A stretch of 64,000 nt of DNA from an uncultured Alistipes sp. (GCA_900770635.1 CAAGLB010000099.1:1-64000), one strand, 5' to 3'. Positions 43,725-52,892 are shown, counted from the stretch's first letter. Program-made: numbers and translations. Notes: a model not told the origin generated them from the letters alone.

Positions 43725-45371
43725 ATGAAACGACTATTAGCTCTATTTGCAGTTGTTGGCTTGCTCCTAACATCGTGCGAGCCAACGGTAGGTACTCCAT
43801 CAACGGATGAGTCTAACCTGTTGGTGACAACCAACATACTCTATTTCGATGCCGAGGGTGGCAATGGTGAGATTGAGTACACCATAAGCCAGCCCGTAGA
43901 GGGCGTGGCGCTTGAGGTGACAACCACCAACGACTGGATTTCGAACATTGCGGTAGATGCCACTATAACATTCACTGTCGAGCCAAACACCGAGGTAGAG
44001 CAGCGCCTTGGATTTATCAACATCGTGTATGGCGCTGAGGAGTACACCGTAGGCGTACAGCAGGTGGGCAAGAGCGGTGGCGATAGCTCGGTGACAATAT
44101 TTGTTAAAGAGCGCAAGGTTGAGATTGAGGCTAAGGGTGGCGCACGAGAGATTGGCTATACCCTATCGGGTGCTGAGGAGGGTGCTATACCTGAGATTAA
44201 GGCCGACGTAGAGTGGATCGAGGAGCTAAGCATCGACGCTGAGAAACTATCGTTCGTAGTGGCGAAAAACTTATCTACGGAGCAGCGCAAGGCGACCATC
44301 ACGCTAAGCCTCGACGGAGCATCTGCCCAGACAATCATCACCCAGAAGGGCGCATCATACGAGGTTATGCTCACAGCATCTGCCACAGTGGTGCGTGTAG
44401 GCGAGAGCGTGACATTCAGCGTGGAGTATGCTGGCGAGGATGTCACAGCCGAGGCACAGATATGCGACTACTACACCAACAAGGAGGTATCGAACCCTAT
44501 GACATTCAGCGAGATAGGCGAGTATGCCGTTGTTGCCAAGTACAACAACTCGACATCGAAGCTTGTATCTATCATTGTCAACTCGGCCGCAGCTCCTGAC
44601 TTCCCCGAGGATAGCGACGCAGATAACTACACCTTCAAGTATCGCATGTTGCTCATCGACCACACAGGAACAGATTGTGGCTACTGCCCATATATGATGG
44701 AGTCGTTAAAGGTGATTGAGGAAGATCCAACATTCAACGACTATTTCAACATAGCTATGGCACACTCCTACAACACCAGCGATCCTGCATACTCGAACAC
44801 CGCACTCACCATGCGCTACTACTATCAGAAGACGCTCAAGGTGCTTACCGGCTTCCCAACACTCACCTACAACATCCAGTATGGCGACTCGGCTGGAAGC
44901 AATATCAACTACGTAAAGAGCCACTTCAACAAGCTCAAGAAGGAGAGCACAGATGCTGCGGTGGCCGTTGCTGCCAAGCTCGATGGCGACAAGATTCTCA
45001 TCAGCGCATCGCTCAAGTCGAAGGAGGCACGCAGCTATAAGTTCAACATCTTGCTTCTCGAGGACGACATCTACGGTAGCCAGTATGGTGCTTGGGAGAC
45101 ATGGATGAGCACCCACAACAATGCTATTCGTGCGAGCTATGCCACAATCAGCCAGAGCGACATATCGGGTGCTGAGTGGGGCTATGTGGCTGCCGAGAGC
45201 ACGTCGAGCAAGGTCATCGAGATGCCTATCACAGATAGCCGCATTGTGAAGAGCAACTGCAAAGTGTTGGTCGTAATCACCGCTAAGGATAGCAACTACA
45301 ACGACAAATACGAGGTGGTGAACACCACTATGTGTGGCCTTGGCCAGAGCAAGCCTTTTGAGTATAGATAA
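43725..45371 (+). CDS. Array lipoprotein 6: two BACON domains fused to an Omp28-like thioredoxin-fold domain
   Basis: 548 residues. Signal MKRLLALFAVVGLLLTSC-EPTVG. BACON domains lie at about 30-120 (VTTNILYFDAEGGNGEIEYTIS, TNDWISNIAVDATITFTV) and 125-212 (VFVKERKVEIEAKGGAREIGYTL-like stretch, DVEWIEELSIDAEKLSFVV). Residues 215-290 form an Ig-like domain. From about 300 the Omp28 family begins: YRMLLIDHTGTDCGYCPYMMESLKVIEED carries a CGYC motif on a thioredoxin-like fold, then KVLTGFPTLTYNIQYGD with a likely cis-Pro. A redox role at the cell surface is possible, unlike the other array members. Six bp separate it from lipoprotein 5. Confidence 0.85.
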   Translation: MKRLLALFAVVGLLLTSCEPTVGTPSTDESNLLVTTNILYFDAEGGNGEIEYTISQPVEGVALEVTTTNDWISNIAVDATITFTVEPNTEVEQRLGFINIVYGAEEYTVGVQQVGKSGGDSSVTIFVKERKVEIEAKGGAREIGYTLSGAEEGAIPEIKADVEWIEELSIDAEKLSFVVAKNLSTEQRKATITLSLDGASAQTIITQKGASYEVMLTASATVVRVGESVTFSVEYAGEDVTAEAQICDYYTNKEVSNPMTFSEIGEYAVVAKYNNSTSKLVSIIVNSAAAPDFPEDSDADNYTFKYRMLLIDHTGTDCGYCPYMMESLKVIEEDPTFNDYFNIAMAHSYNTSDPAYSNTALTMRYYYQKTLKVLTGFPTLTYNIQYGDSAGSNINYVKSHFNKLKKESTDAAVAVAAKLDGDKILISASLKSKEARSYKFNILLLEDDIYGSQYGAWETWMSTHNNAIRASYATISQSDISGAEWGYVAAESTSSKVIEMPITDSRIVKSNCKVLVVITAKDSNYNDKYEVVNTTMCGLGQSKPFEYR

Positions 45372-45395
45372 TACAACTTAAAACTATAAATGTCT

Positions 45396-46706
45396 ATGAG
45401 AAATTTTTTTATGCTTCTTGCGCTCTGCGCATTTGCATTTACAGCGTGCGAGCCAGCAGGTAATGAGGTTGCCAATGGCAAGCTCACGCTAACATCAAAG
45501 TCGGTCATGAACTTCGAGGCAGCAGGTGGCCAGGGTGAGATTACCTACGCCTTTGTCGAGGAGGAGACACGTGCAAACAAGGTTACTGCAACAGCCGTTG
45601 TCGACTGGATTTCTGACGTTACTGTGGGCGATGGCAAGGTGACATTCAACGTAGCAGCCAACAATGGCGACGAGCGCAGCGCATCAATCAAGGTGGAGTG
45701 TGGCCAGGACTCTTTCCAGGTTATGGTTATGCAGGCTGGCACGTCAGCCGCTGACGTTAACTTCACAGCAACACATGTTGGTGGTACATTCTACGGCAAG
45801 TTCCTCGTGAGTGGTGGCCAGACTGAGGGTTTCAACTACTTCGTAATTCTCTCTGACACTCAGCCTGAGGCTGTTACCTCTATCCCTGCATATGCTACTG
45901 AGTATCGCTTCGATATATATGCTGGTGAGTCATCAGAGTTCAACAGCGAGGTACACATCCCTGTTGGCACATACACAATCGACCACTCTCGCTCATGCCG
46001 CATCGGCACTATTGATGCTTATCAGGATTGTAGCTACGTATACAACGCAAATGGAGTATCTTCAGCATTCAAGACTGGTACACTCACCGTTACCGAAGAT
46101 AGCATCGTGGCAGACGTAACATTGATGAATGGCGAGGTTCACCATGTTGAATACAATGGCGCACCTATCATGGAGGATTACAGTTTGCCTACATATGCTG
46201 ACGTTTACCCTGTAAGCCAGTACACCGACACACTATCATTCGACGTTACTGGTGGTTACATGTATGCTTACTATCGCGGCGACTGGTTTGGCATGGACAA
46301 CGATGTATGGTTTATGCACATGATTGAGGAGAAGGTAGGCTTCAGCGGCGTATACATGATCTTCAACTTTATCGTTCCAAAGTCGGCTGGTGGTTTTAGC
46401 AACCAGGAGGGATACCTCGGCACCTATAAGCTCTCAAATCCTAACGAATCTTTGGACTACACCTTCCCTGCTGGTCGCTTGCGTGACGATAGCCAGCAGC
46501 TCAACGCATGGTATATGTACTGCGCAAATGGCCAGATCGACATGTCGCAGGCAGCACCTATCGTTGATGGTACTATCAAGGTAGAGAAGGTTGACGGCAA
46601 TACTGTCATCACCGTTGATGGCAAGGACGATGCTGGCAACGACGTTAAGGGCACTTTCAGTGGCATTGTTAACGAGATTGAGAACCAGGGTACAATCATC
46701 CGATAA
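45396..46706 (+). CDS. Array lipoprotein 7: BACON domain and two recurring modules
   Basis: Start ATG 45396 (MRNFFMLLALCAFAFTAC-EPAG); an in-frame ATG 6 bases earlier is equally possible. The 436-residue protein has a BACON domain at about 28-110 (LTLTSKSVMNFEAAGGQGEITYAF, VVDWISDVTVGDGKVTFNV), then two modules: about 115-255 (THVGGTFYGKFLVSG, NYFVILSDTQPE, YRFDIYAGE, VHIPVGTYTI, HHVEYNGAPI) and 270-425 (YYRGDWFGMDNDVWFMHMIEE, MIFNFIVP, LGTYKLSN, APIVDGTIKVE, GTFSGIV). Their order and wording match modules three and four of array lipoprotein 3, which suggests duplication or exchange of whole blocks. Confidence 0.85.
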   Translation: MRNFFMLLALCAFAFTACEPAGNEVANGKLTLTSKSVMNFEAAGGQGEITYAFVEEETRANKVTATAVVDWISDVTVGDGKVTFNVAANNGDERSASIKVECGQDSFQVMVMQAGTSAADVNFTATHVGGTFYGKFLVSGGQTEGFNYFVILSDTQPEAVTSIPAYATEYRFDIYAGESSEFNSEVHIPVGTYTIDHSRSCRIGTIDAYQDCSYVYNANGVSSAFKTGTLTVTEDSIVADVTLMNGEVHHVEYNGAPIMEDYSLPTYADVYPVSQYTDTLSFDVTGGYMYAYYRGDWFGMDNDVWFMHMIEEKVGFSGVYMIFNFIVPKSAGGFSNQEGYLGTYKLSNPNESLDYTFPAGRLRDDSQQLNAWYMYCANGQIDMSQAAPIVDGTIKVEKVDGNTVITVDGKDDAGNDVKGTFSGIVNEIENQGTIIR

Positions 46707-46730
46707 TTGCACGATAGGATAATTTAGTTG

Positions 46731-46762
46731 GGGCTAACTTTTGAGAGTTAGCCCTATTTTTT
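46731..46762 (+). terminator. Terminator of the lipoprotein 5-7 operon
   Basis: GGGCTAACT-TTTGAG-AGTTAGCCC followed by TATTTTTT. Confidence 0.88.
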
Positions 46763-46763
46763 G

Positions 46764-46771
46764 TATATTTG
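46764..46771 (+). promoter_or_regulatory. Predicted -7 element of the M1 peptidase gene
   Basis: TATATTTG directly after the T-run of the previous terminator, 15 bases before ATG 46786. Confidence 0.6.
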
Positions 46772-46785
46772 CAAAAAATAGAACT

Positions 46786-49311
46786 ATGAAACGACTACTA
46801 CTCATCCTCGCCATTAGCCTAACATTGGCCACCGTAGGTTGCGACAACCACGATGCACGCTACGATAGTGGCATCTCGCACGAACTTGCCGAGTGGCGTA
46901 AGGCAACAATCAACGACGTGAGCTACCATCTTCTATTCGACCTTGTCGACAACTGGGGATGGATAGCCATAAGGTACACCCTCGACGAGCCACAGGATGT
47001 GATAATCGACTTCCGCAACACAGAGCTTGTAAGAGAGATATCGCTTGGTGGAAGCACTCAGCCAATTACTAACAAGTGCACACTTGCAAACGAGCATATT
47101 GTGATACCTAAGTCACTGACACATAGCGGAGAGCAGAGTGTAAACATATACTTTACAGTAGACAACCAGTCGCTTAATCGCAACCCCGAGTTTCTCTATA
47201 CGCTGCTTGTCCCCGACCGTGCACACACCCTATTCCCATGCTTCGACCAGCCCGACATGAAGGCTTGGTATGAGCTAAACCTCATCATCCCCAAGGGGTG
47301 GAAGGCTATATCCAACACCCAAACAACCGTTGATAGCTGGGGTGCAGAGACCTACGAGCAGTTAACAGGCAACGTGCTCCCTGACGACACTAAGATTGTC
47401 AGCTTCCAGCCTACTGAGCCACTCAGCACCTACCTATTCTCGTTTGTTGCGGGCGAGCTCGAGAGTTGCACCTACAACGATGGCCGACACACCTTCACAG
47501 CCTACTATCGTGAGAGCGATCCTAAGCGCCTTGCGCAGCTCGACACCATCTTTGAGCAGGTGGCCGCATCACTCGACTGGCTGGAGGCGTACACAGGCAT
47601 CAAGTACCCCTTTGCCAAGTACGACTTCGTGATATTGCCTGGCTTCCAGTATGGTGGCATGGAGCATACGGGAGCTACGCTCTACAACGACACACAGATG
47701 TTCCTCTCGGAGAATCCTACGCTCGACGAGGAGCTACGCCGCACAAAGCTCATAACACACGAGACAGCACACATGTGGTTTGGCGACTATGTCACTATGG
47801 CATGGTTCGACGATGTGTGGACCAAGGAGGTCTTTGCCAACTACTTCGCAGCACGCATGGCCGAGCCACTATTCCCCGACATTAACCACAATCTCAACCG
47901 CTTGAAGGTACACACCTCGGCAGCCATGAGCGAGGATAGAACCGAGGGCTCAACGTCGATACGTCAGCCTCTCGACAACCTCTCGAACGCAGGCCTCATC
48001 TACGGACAAACGATATACAACAAAGCTCCCGTAGTGATGGACAAGCTTGTGGAGATCATGGGCGAGGAGGCCTTCCGGCGAGGCATACAGGAGTACCTGA
48101 CAACATACGCCTACTCTAATGCTACGTGGAACGACCTTGTGGCTATCCTCGACAAGCACTCCGAGGCTAACCTCGAGGAGTTCAGCGAGGTGTGGGTAAA
48201 CCAACGAGGCATGCCACACATAACCTTTGAGCGCAACAACTCTAAATTACACGTAACCCAGAGCGATCCTCTTGGCCGAGAGCTGCTATGGCCACAGACA
48301 TTCGCCATCGACATTGTGGCAGGCACAACGACAACACGTCACGAGGTTATGTTTGAGGGCAAGGAGGTAGTGATGGATATTGACTCTTTCGACTACATAA
48401 TTCCTAATAGCGACGGTCGTGGCTACGGACTATTTATCGTCGACAACGACAACCTACGTGCGTTGCTTGACTCATGGCCAACAATCACCAACGAACTTAC
48501 TCGCCAAGCAACAATAATGAATTTGTGGGAGTTGTACCAAGCCAACCATATCGGCGACACAGAGCTCTTCAACTCGTTGGTTGCGGGACTCGAGAAGGAG
48601 CAGAATGCCCTTGTGGCATCTACCCTATGCTCATACATCGCTGAGCCACTACATGCTCTACACTCTGCCGAGGCTGAGGCCATGCTCTATACCATGAGCG
48701 AGAACCATGCGCTGCAGTCATGTCGCCAGCAGCTTATGCGCCTACTCATGCAGGTTGCAACATCGGCCGAGATAAACGATAAGTTCTATGCTATATGGCA
48801 AGAGGCAAGCCATCCATTGCTCAGCATAAACGACTACATGACACTTAGTTACGAGCTTGCACTGCGTTTTCCAGAGCGCTACGATACCATAGTAGCAACA
48901 CAGCGTGAGCGCATCGCTGACGAGGATCGTCGTCGCCAGTTCGACTTTATCGTTCGTGCAGTAAACCCATCGCCCGGGGCGCAGCATGCGCTATTTAACG
49001 AGATTCTCGAGCCTGATAATCGACGCATAGAGCCTTGGACAGCGACGCTACTGAGCTACCTGAACCATCCACTCCGTGATGCCGAATCGGTGAAATATAT
49101 CTATCGTGGTCTTGACGAGCTGCATGAGGTGCAGCGCACTGGCGACATCTTCTTCCCTCGCAACTGGGTGGGTGCACTCCTTGGCAACCACCGCTCGAAG
49201 GAGGCATACGACGAGTTGCAGCGCTGGCTTGATGACAACGCCGACTACCCTATTTTGTTACGTAACAAGATTTTACAGGCGGCACACCCACTGTCACGAG
49301 TGCAGCAATAG
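46786..49311 (+). CDS. M1-family aminopeptidase lipoprotein
   Basis: 841 residues from ATG 46786; signal MKRLLLILAISLTLATVGC with Cys 19. The N-terminal beta domain (about 25-230) precedes a thermolysin-like catalytic domain with substrate motif GGMEHTGATLYND and zinc motif HETAH, then 18 residues and the third ligand Glu in VWTKEVFANYF. A tail of about 330 helical residues follows, including LAWYxx-like repeats typical of M1 enzymes. It should remove single N-terminal residues from peptides in the periplasm, complementing the S9 peptidase at 32.5 kb; both flank the lipoprotein array. Its last 18 bp overlap the convergent glycerate kinase gene. Confidence 0.93.
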   Translation: MKRLLLILAISLTLATVGCDNHDARYDSGISHELAEWRKATINDVSYHLLFDLVDNWGWIAIRYTLDEPQDVIIDFRNTELVREISLGGSTQPITNKCTLANEHIVIPKSLTHSGEQSVNIYFTVDNQSLNRNPEFLYTLLVPDRAHTLFPCFDQPDMKAWYELNLIIPKGWKAISNTQTTVDSWGAETYEQLTGNVLPDDTKIVSFQPTEPLSTYLFSFVAGELESCTYNDGRHTFTAYYRESDPKRLAQLDTIFEQVAASLDWLEAYTGIKYPFAKYDFVILPGFQYGGMEHTGATLYNDTQMFLSENPTLDEELRRTKLITHETAHMWFGDYVTMAWFDDVWTKEVFANYFAARMAEPLFPDINHNLNRLKVHTSAAMSEDRTEGSTSIRQPLDNLSNAGLIYGQTIYNKAPVVMDKLVEIMGEEAFRRGIQEYLTTYAYSNATWNDLVAILDKHSEANLEEFSEVWVNQRGMPHITFERNNSKLHVTQSDPLGRELLWPQTFAIDIVAGTTTTRHEVMFEGKEVVMDIDSFDYIIPNSDGRGYGLFIVDNDNLRALLDSWPTITNELTRQATIMNLWELYQANHIGDTELFNSLVAGLEKEQNALVASTLCSYIAEPLHALHSAEAEAMLYTMSENHALQSCRQQLMRLLMQVATSAEINDKFYAIWQEASHPLLSINDYMTLSYELALRFPERYDTIVATQRERIADEDRRRQFDFIVRAVNPSPGAQHALFNEILEPDNRRIEPWTATLLSYLNHPLRDAESVKYIYRGLDELHEVQRTGDIFFPRNWVGALLGNHRSKEAYDELQRWLDDNADYPILLRNKILQAAHPLSRVQQ

Positions 49312-50418
49312 CCACTCACGAGCAATACGCATGGCGGCATGGCAGATGTTCTGCTGTGCCGTCGTTTTTTGCATAGCCTCATCAAGTAGCATGCCCTCGG
49401 GCGTAGCCTCATATATGCGCATAAAACCGCTCTTAGCAAGCTCCTCGGACCACTCTACCCTGCCGCCAAGAGCGACAACAGGAATACCTTTTTGCTCGGC
49501 ATGTGCCAATACTCCCGCAGGGGCTTTACCCATAAGTGTCTGAGTATCAAGACGTCCCTCGCCCGTAACGACGAGTGAGCAACCATCGAGCAACGCATCG
49601 AAGCCCACAGCATCCAACACAAGCTCGATGCCTGGCATAAGACGAGCACCAAGAAAGGCCATCAGAGCATAGCCTAAGCCTCCCGCAGCGCCAGCACCCG
49701 CTATCATATGATAGTCACCACCAACGACCTCAGCAAATCTGCGCATACCCTCGTCAAGAGCCTCAATCATGCTTGGCGATGCCCCCTTCTGCGGAGCATA
49801 TACCCACGCAGCACCGTGCTCGCCATAGAGCGGATTATCTACATCCGAGGCAACAACAATCTCGCACTCAGCCAACAGTGTGTCGACACCCGTAGCATCG
49901 ATGCGTGCCACACGACACATAGCCTCACCCGAGGCACTAAGCTCCTCGCCCTTAGCATCATAAAACCTATAACCCAACGCCGAGAGCATGCCCATACCGC
50001 AGTCGTTGGTTGCGCTGCCACCGATGCCTAAGATAATATGTCGAGCACCCCGACGAATAGCGTCACGCATGACCTCTCCAAGACCGTATGTCGATGTTCG
50101 CATAGGGTTGCGCTCCTCGGCACTAAGTAGGGCAAGGCCCGACACCTGCGCCATCTCGATAATGGCGGTCTGCCCTGCCATTGCGTATCGAGTAGTAATA
50201 GGCCTATGCAGCGGATCGTGAGCCACAACATCTTGATACTTAGCCCCAAGCGCCGAACTAAGGGCCAGGAGCAGCCCATCGCCACCATCGGCTATGGGCA
50301 CTGTCAGAATGTCGCAATCGGGCACGACACTATGCCACCCCGAGGCAAAGGCGTGCGCCACCTCCTCGGACGTTAGCGACCCTTTGAACTTGTCGAAAGC
50401 TAAGATTATACGTTGCAT
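49294..50418 (-). CDS. Glycerate kinase
   Basis: 374 residues, GlxK/GarK family: MQRIILAFDKFKGSLTSEEVAHAF, then VPIADGGDGLLLAL, the strand with ILGIGGSATNDCGMGMLSALG, VASDVDNPLYGEHGAAWVYAPQKGA, and VTGEGRLDTQTLMGKAPAGV. It phosphorylates D-glycerate (2-phosphoglycerate in most of this class), linking glycerate or glyoxylate use to glycolysis. No other gene of that pathway is near. Its 3' end overlaps the M1 peptidase gene tail to tail by 18 bp. The -7 element is at 50438-50445. Confidence 0.92.
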   Translation of the reverse strand: MQRIILAFDKFKGSLTSEEVAHAFASGWHSVVPDCDILTVPIADGGDGLLLALSSALGAKYQDVVAHDPLHRPITTRYAMAGQTAIIEMAQVSGLALLSAEERNPMRTSTYGLGEVMRDAIRRGARHIILGIGGSATNDCGMGMLSALGYRFYDAKGEELSASGEAMCRVARIDATGVDTLLAECEIVVASDVDNPLYGEHGAAWVYAPQKGASPSMIEALDEGMRRFAEVVGGDYHMIAGAGAAGGLGYALMAFLGARLMPGIELVLDAVGFDALLDGCSLVVTGEGRLDTQTLMGKAPAGVLAHAEQKGIPVVALGGRVEWSEELAKSGFMRIYEATPEGMLLDEAMQKTTAQQNICHAAMRIAREWLLLHS

Positions 50419-50437
50419 GGCGTGATAATGGTTTTCA

Positions 50438-50445
50438 CAAAGATA
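50438..50445 (-). promoter_or_regulatory. Predicted -7 element of the glycerate kinase gene
   Basis: TATCTTTG on the minus strand, 19 bases before the start codon; no clear -33 element. Confidence 0.5.
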
Positions 50446-50620
50446 GCGAAATTATGGGGAACAGCATGCAGATTTTTGACAATAAGTATTGTTTACTGGT
50501 CAAAAGGGGCTATTTGCTGAAAATAAGTTGTCATAGTGCAATTTTTCGGATACGTCACACGTTATTATGGCACGAGGATTGCACAATCCTTAAACAGCTA
50601 CGCTGGCAAAACCACGTAGT

Positions 50621-50829
50621 TAGGTTTCTTCATTTATTTAAGTTTGGGGACAAAGAGTAGTTTTGCCCCAAATAAAGTTTGGGTTAGTAGTTTACGGATG
50701 GTGCAACTGAGAAGTCCCACCATCCTTTATTAAGAGATTTATTTAGTCAAATACTTTGGCAAGGAATTTGCACTAAATTGAGATAAGTGGTTAAAAACCA
50801 CTAGGTTTCTTCATTTATTTAAGTTTGGG
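50621..50829 (+). repeat. 28-bp direct repeat in two copies at the left end
   Basis: TAGGTTTCTTCATTTATTTA plus AGTTTGGG occurs at 50621-50648 and 50802-50829, 181 bp apart. A partial third copy (AAGTTTGGGTTAGTAGTTT) is at 50675-50693. A 16-bp palindrome (AGGATTG-CA-CAATCCT) lies at 50575-50590 and an AGTGGTT/AACCACT hairpin at 50786-50802. No gene is seen from 50419 to 51133. Confidence 0.8.
50696..50725. other. Hairpin copy 1 with GNRA-type loop
   Basis: GGATGGTG / CACCATCC lower stem, CA against CC internal loop, ACT/AGT upper stem, GAGA loop. It directly follows AAGTTTGGGTTAGTAGTTT. Same architecture, different stem sequence, as the copies at 50867, 62509 and 62829. Confidence 0.7.
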
Positions 50830-50842
50830 TTAGTAGTTTTTT
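50821..50842. repeat. Left copy of the 22-bp direct repeat framing the element
   Basis: AAGTTTGGGTTAGTAGTTTT plus TT, identical to 62466-62487. It is a candidate attachment-site core for the serine recombinase, although serine integrases usually leave shorter shared cores. Confidence 0.55.
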
Positions 50843-50866
50843 TTACAGATTTGTTTCTGTAGGATG

Positions 50867-50902
50867 TAGGTGGCAGTCGTGAGACTCCCACCTATATTTT
50901 TT
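50867..50902 (+). other. Hairpin copy 2 with GNRA-type loop and following T-run
   Basis: TAGGTGG / CCACCTA, internal loop CA against TC, GTC/GAC, GTGA loop, then TATTTTTT. The T-run makes a terminator role possible. A small ACAGA...TCTGT hairpin precedes it. Confidence 0.7.
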
Positions 50903-51133
50903 GTGTAATTTTAGTGTTGTATTTTACCTTGTTTCTATACAGAAAGTCCCTCTCCACAGAATAAAGTCTATTTTAGGGTATTAAGCCTACTAAAACTTTT
51001 AGATGGTAGGCTTGGTTAATAGGGTACATACTGTGCTTTCCGAAAATTTTACCCCAAAATTTTCAGAAAAAATATGACAACTTACCATACTTTTTAAGGT
51101 TAGTAAACTATTTATATATAAACACTTATAAGT

Positions 51134-51316
51134 ATGGAATATAAAAGAAAACAAAGAGCATTGAGTGATATTACGAAGCAGAAAATATCATCAAAATTAA
51201 AAAATAGAAAAAAGAGTCCGAGCCATTGTAGAAATATATCAAGGGGGTTAGAGCAGTATTGGTCGCAAATTGAGCCACAGAAGATGGATAGTTCTACCAA
51301 TGATGGATTGTTCTAA
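51134..51316 (+). CDS. Small basic protein with NUMOD3-like motif
   Basis: 60 residues: ALSDITKQKISSKLKNRKK and then HCRNISRGLEQYW resemble the NUMOD3 helix repeat ('S-x-ETK-x-KIS-x-x-LKGRK') found beside HNH/GIY-YIG nuclease domains and in small proteins of Bacteroides mobile elements. It would bind DNA. No nuclease domain is attached, so it is either a stand-alone small regulator or a remnant. It is the only plus-strand gene in the left half of the element. Moderately sure it is real because of this motif. Confidence 0.6.
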   Translation: MEYKRKQRALSDITKQKISSKLKNRKKSPSHCRNISRGLEQYWSQIEPQKMDSSTNDGLF

Positions 51317-51317
51317 A

Positions 51318-51349
51318 AAATGCCCTGACCTGTTGAGGTTGGGGCATTT
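51318..51349 (-). terminator. Terminator of the palm-domain protein gene
   Basis: AAATGCCC...GGGCATTT stem; reading on the minus strand it ends in a run of six T. It also lies at the end of the plus-strand 60-residue gene. Confidence 0.75.
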
Positions 51350-51374
51350 ATTCAAGTAGTTAATTGGGGTGTAA

Positions 51375-52892
51375 TTATTCGTAAATATCGGTAGAGAATG
51401 TGGGATGAAGTCCAAATTTCTTATATACATCACGCATCACTACTACAACCTGTTCCACATCAACATCGGCACGGGTCTGAGGGATAACAATAGCATCGTG
51501 TATGTGAATAGCAGAGACTCTCTTCCTGTATAATGATTTCAACACCTCTCTGAATATCTCAGACTCCAAGTCCATCATTATATTTGGCAGAGCAGTCTCT
51601 TGATTACTCATCAAGGTAATATCATTAAGCTGAACAGCCTTTTTACGAGTCAGTAGACACTCCTTCAAGTCATCGTACTTCAATGGTTCTTTCCATCTCT
51701 GAATAAGACCATATACATTGGGGTATTGACTCTTGAACTCTTTTGCAAACTTTTTCCAAGCAATCTTTGGAGTCTTGCTGTAAAACACCTCTGCAAACAT
51801 TTTCTGCTTTATCTCAGAGCGGTTATATCCATCTCCCTGATGTTCGGTCAAGATGTCATCCCAAAACCTTCCTGTGGTTGTTTTCCATATATAGAGCAAC
51901 TCATCAGGAGCAAACATTGTAATTATTGATTTATCTACTTTATTATCTATCAATATATTACAGAGTTTTTTAATATCATAATGGTTATTAGAGGATATTA
52001 GTGAATGGTCTATTGAATATAGAGTAGAAGTTATTAAATAAGAAGTATTAGTATCTATACCTTTATAATTAAAAATGAAATAATTAAATAGAACAGGATG
52101 ACTATTCTTACAATCAATACTATATCTTATATTAATAAACGCTTTTAACTCTCTTTCTAATGAAGTAAGAAGATGATATATACGATTATTACCATCTATT
52201 CTATATATCGTCTTATCACTATTAAAAGACTCCTTAATAAAGTTATAATATGACTCTTTGTTCGGGTTTAACTCTATTTCATTTTTAATATAATCATTAA
52301 AACCTTTAATGTCTTTAATTTTAAATAAATTTAGATTTTTTATGTAGGTATTTCCAAAACTATCTCCATACTCTTTCTTAAACTGTTCTGAGCTTAAACG
52401 CTCTAACACCGCATCTTTCAAGAGTTGTTTAGTCTTATCAATATACTTCTTAAGAGTATAATTTGTACATTCCGTTGAGGTTATATTACCAATAACCTTA
52501 TAAGTCATTGAGTGTTTACCAATCGTGTATTGGTAGTTTATATGGATATATCCTAAATCTTTTAATGCCTTCAATAACTCATATACATCTTTACCAATAA
52601 CTGATTGCAGGATGGCATATTGAAGATATGCTCCGTCATTATCCTTATTGGTCAGTTGCCTGTACGAAATGGTATGGATTAGGTATTTTGCTTTATTAAG
52701 AATCTTGTTCTCATCATTCAATGGCTTGCGTGGTTTCCTAACCTGAATATAGCCTACATCACCACCATAGACACTGATACTATTTATATCAATCTCCTTT
52801 TCTCCCTGTTCACATAGTTCACGATACTTGCTAATAACAGCATCATAGTCTATGCCTTCAATGGTATATAACTTGAATGTTGAGGTTCCCAT
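51375..52892 (-). CDS. Putative replication protein: winged-helix plus family A polymerase-like palm
   Basis: 505 residues, no assigned family that I can name. Residues 85-150 look like a winged helix (VYELLKALKDLGYIHINYQY, then IGKHSMTYKVIGN). Near residue 260 there is RYSIDCKNSHPVLFNYF, which resembles motif A of family A polymerases (Asp, then Asn-x-x-Pro), preceded by RIYHLLTSLERELKAFI. Near residue 467 is AIHIHDAIVIP, resembling motif C (His-Asp), followed by VVVVMRDVYKKFGLHPTF as in polymerase C-termini. A Lys/Arg-rich helix between them could be motif B. So a DNA or RNA polymerase or primase for element replication is suggested; this is inference from short motifs. It is separate from the operon upstream (98-bp gap). 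Confidence 0.55.
   Translation of the reverse strand: MGTSTFKLYTIEGIDYDAVISKYRELCEQGEKEIDINSISVYGGDVGYIQVRKPRKPLNDENKILNKAKYLIHTISYRQLTNKDNDGAYLQYAILQSVIGKDVYELLKALKDLGYIHINYQYTIGKHSMTYKVIGNITSTECTNYTLKKYIDKTKQLLKDAVLERLSSEQFKKEYGDSFGNTYIKNLNLFKIKDIKGFNDYIKNEIELNPNKESYYNFIKESFNSDKTIYRIDGNNRIYHLLTSLERELKAFINIRYSIDCKNSHPVLFNYFIFNYKGIDTNTSYLITSTLYSIDHSLISSNNHYDIKKLCNILIDNKVDKSIITMFAPDELLYIWKTTTGRFWDDILTEHQGDGYNRSEIKQKMFAEVFYSKTPKIAWKKFAKEFKSQYPNVYGLIQRWKEPLKYDDLKECLLTRKKAVQLNDITLMSNQETALPNIMMDLESEIFREVLKSLYRKRVSAIHIHDAIVIPQTRADVDVEQVVVVMRDVYKKFGLHPTFSTDIYE

Noticed and set aside
34806..46706. Lipoprotein array as a classical Sus-type polysaccharide utilisation locus
   Set aside because: No SusC/SusD pair, sensor or glycoside hydrolase lies within or beside the array; only one member has SusE/F-like domains.
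50621..50940. Repeats at the element's left end as a CRISPR array
   Set aside because: Only two full copies, irregular distances, no spacers of even size and no cas gene in the window.
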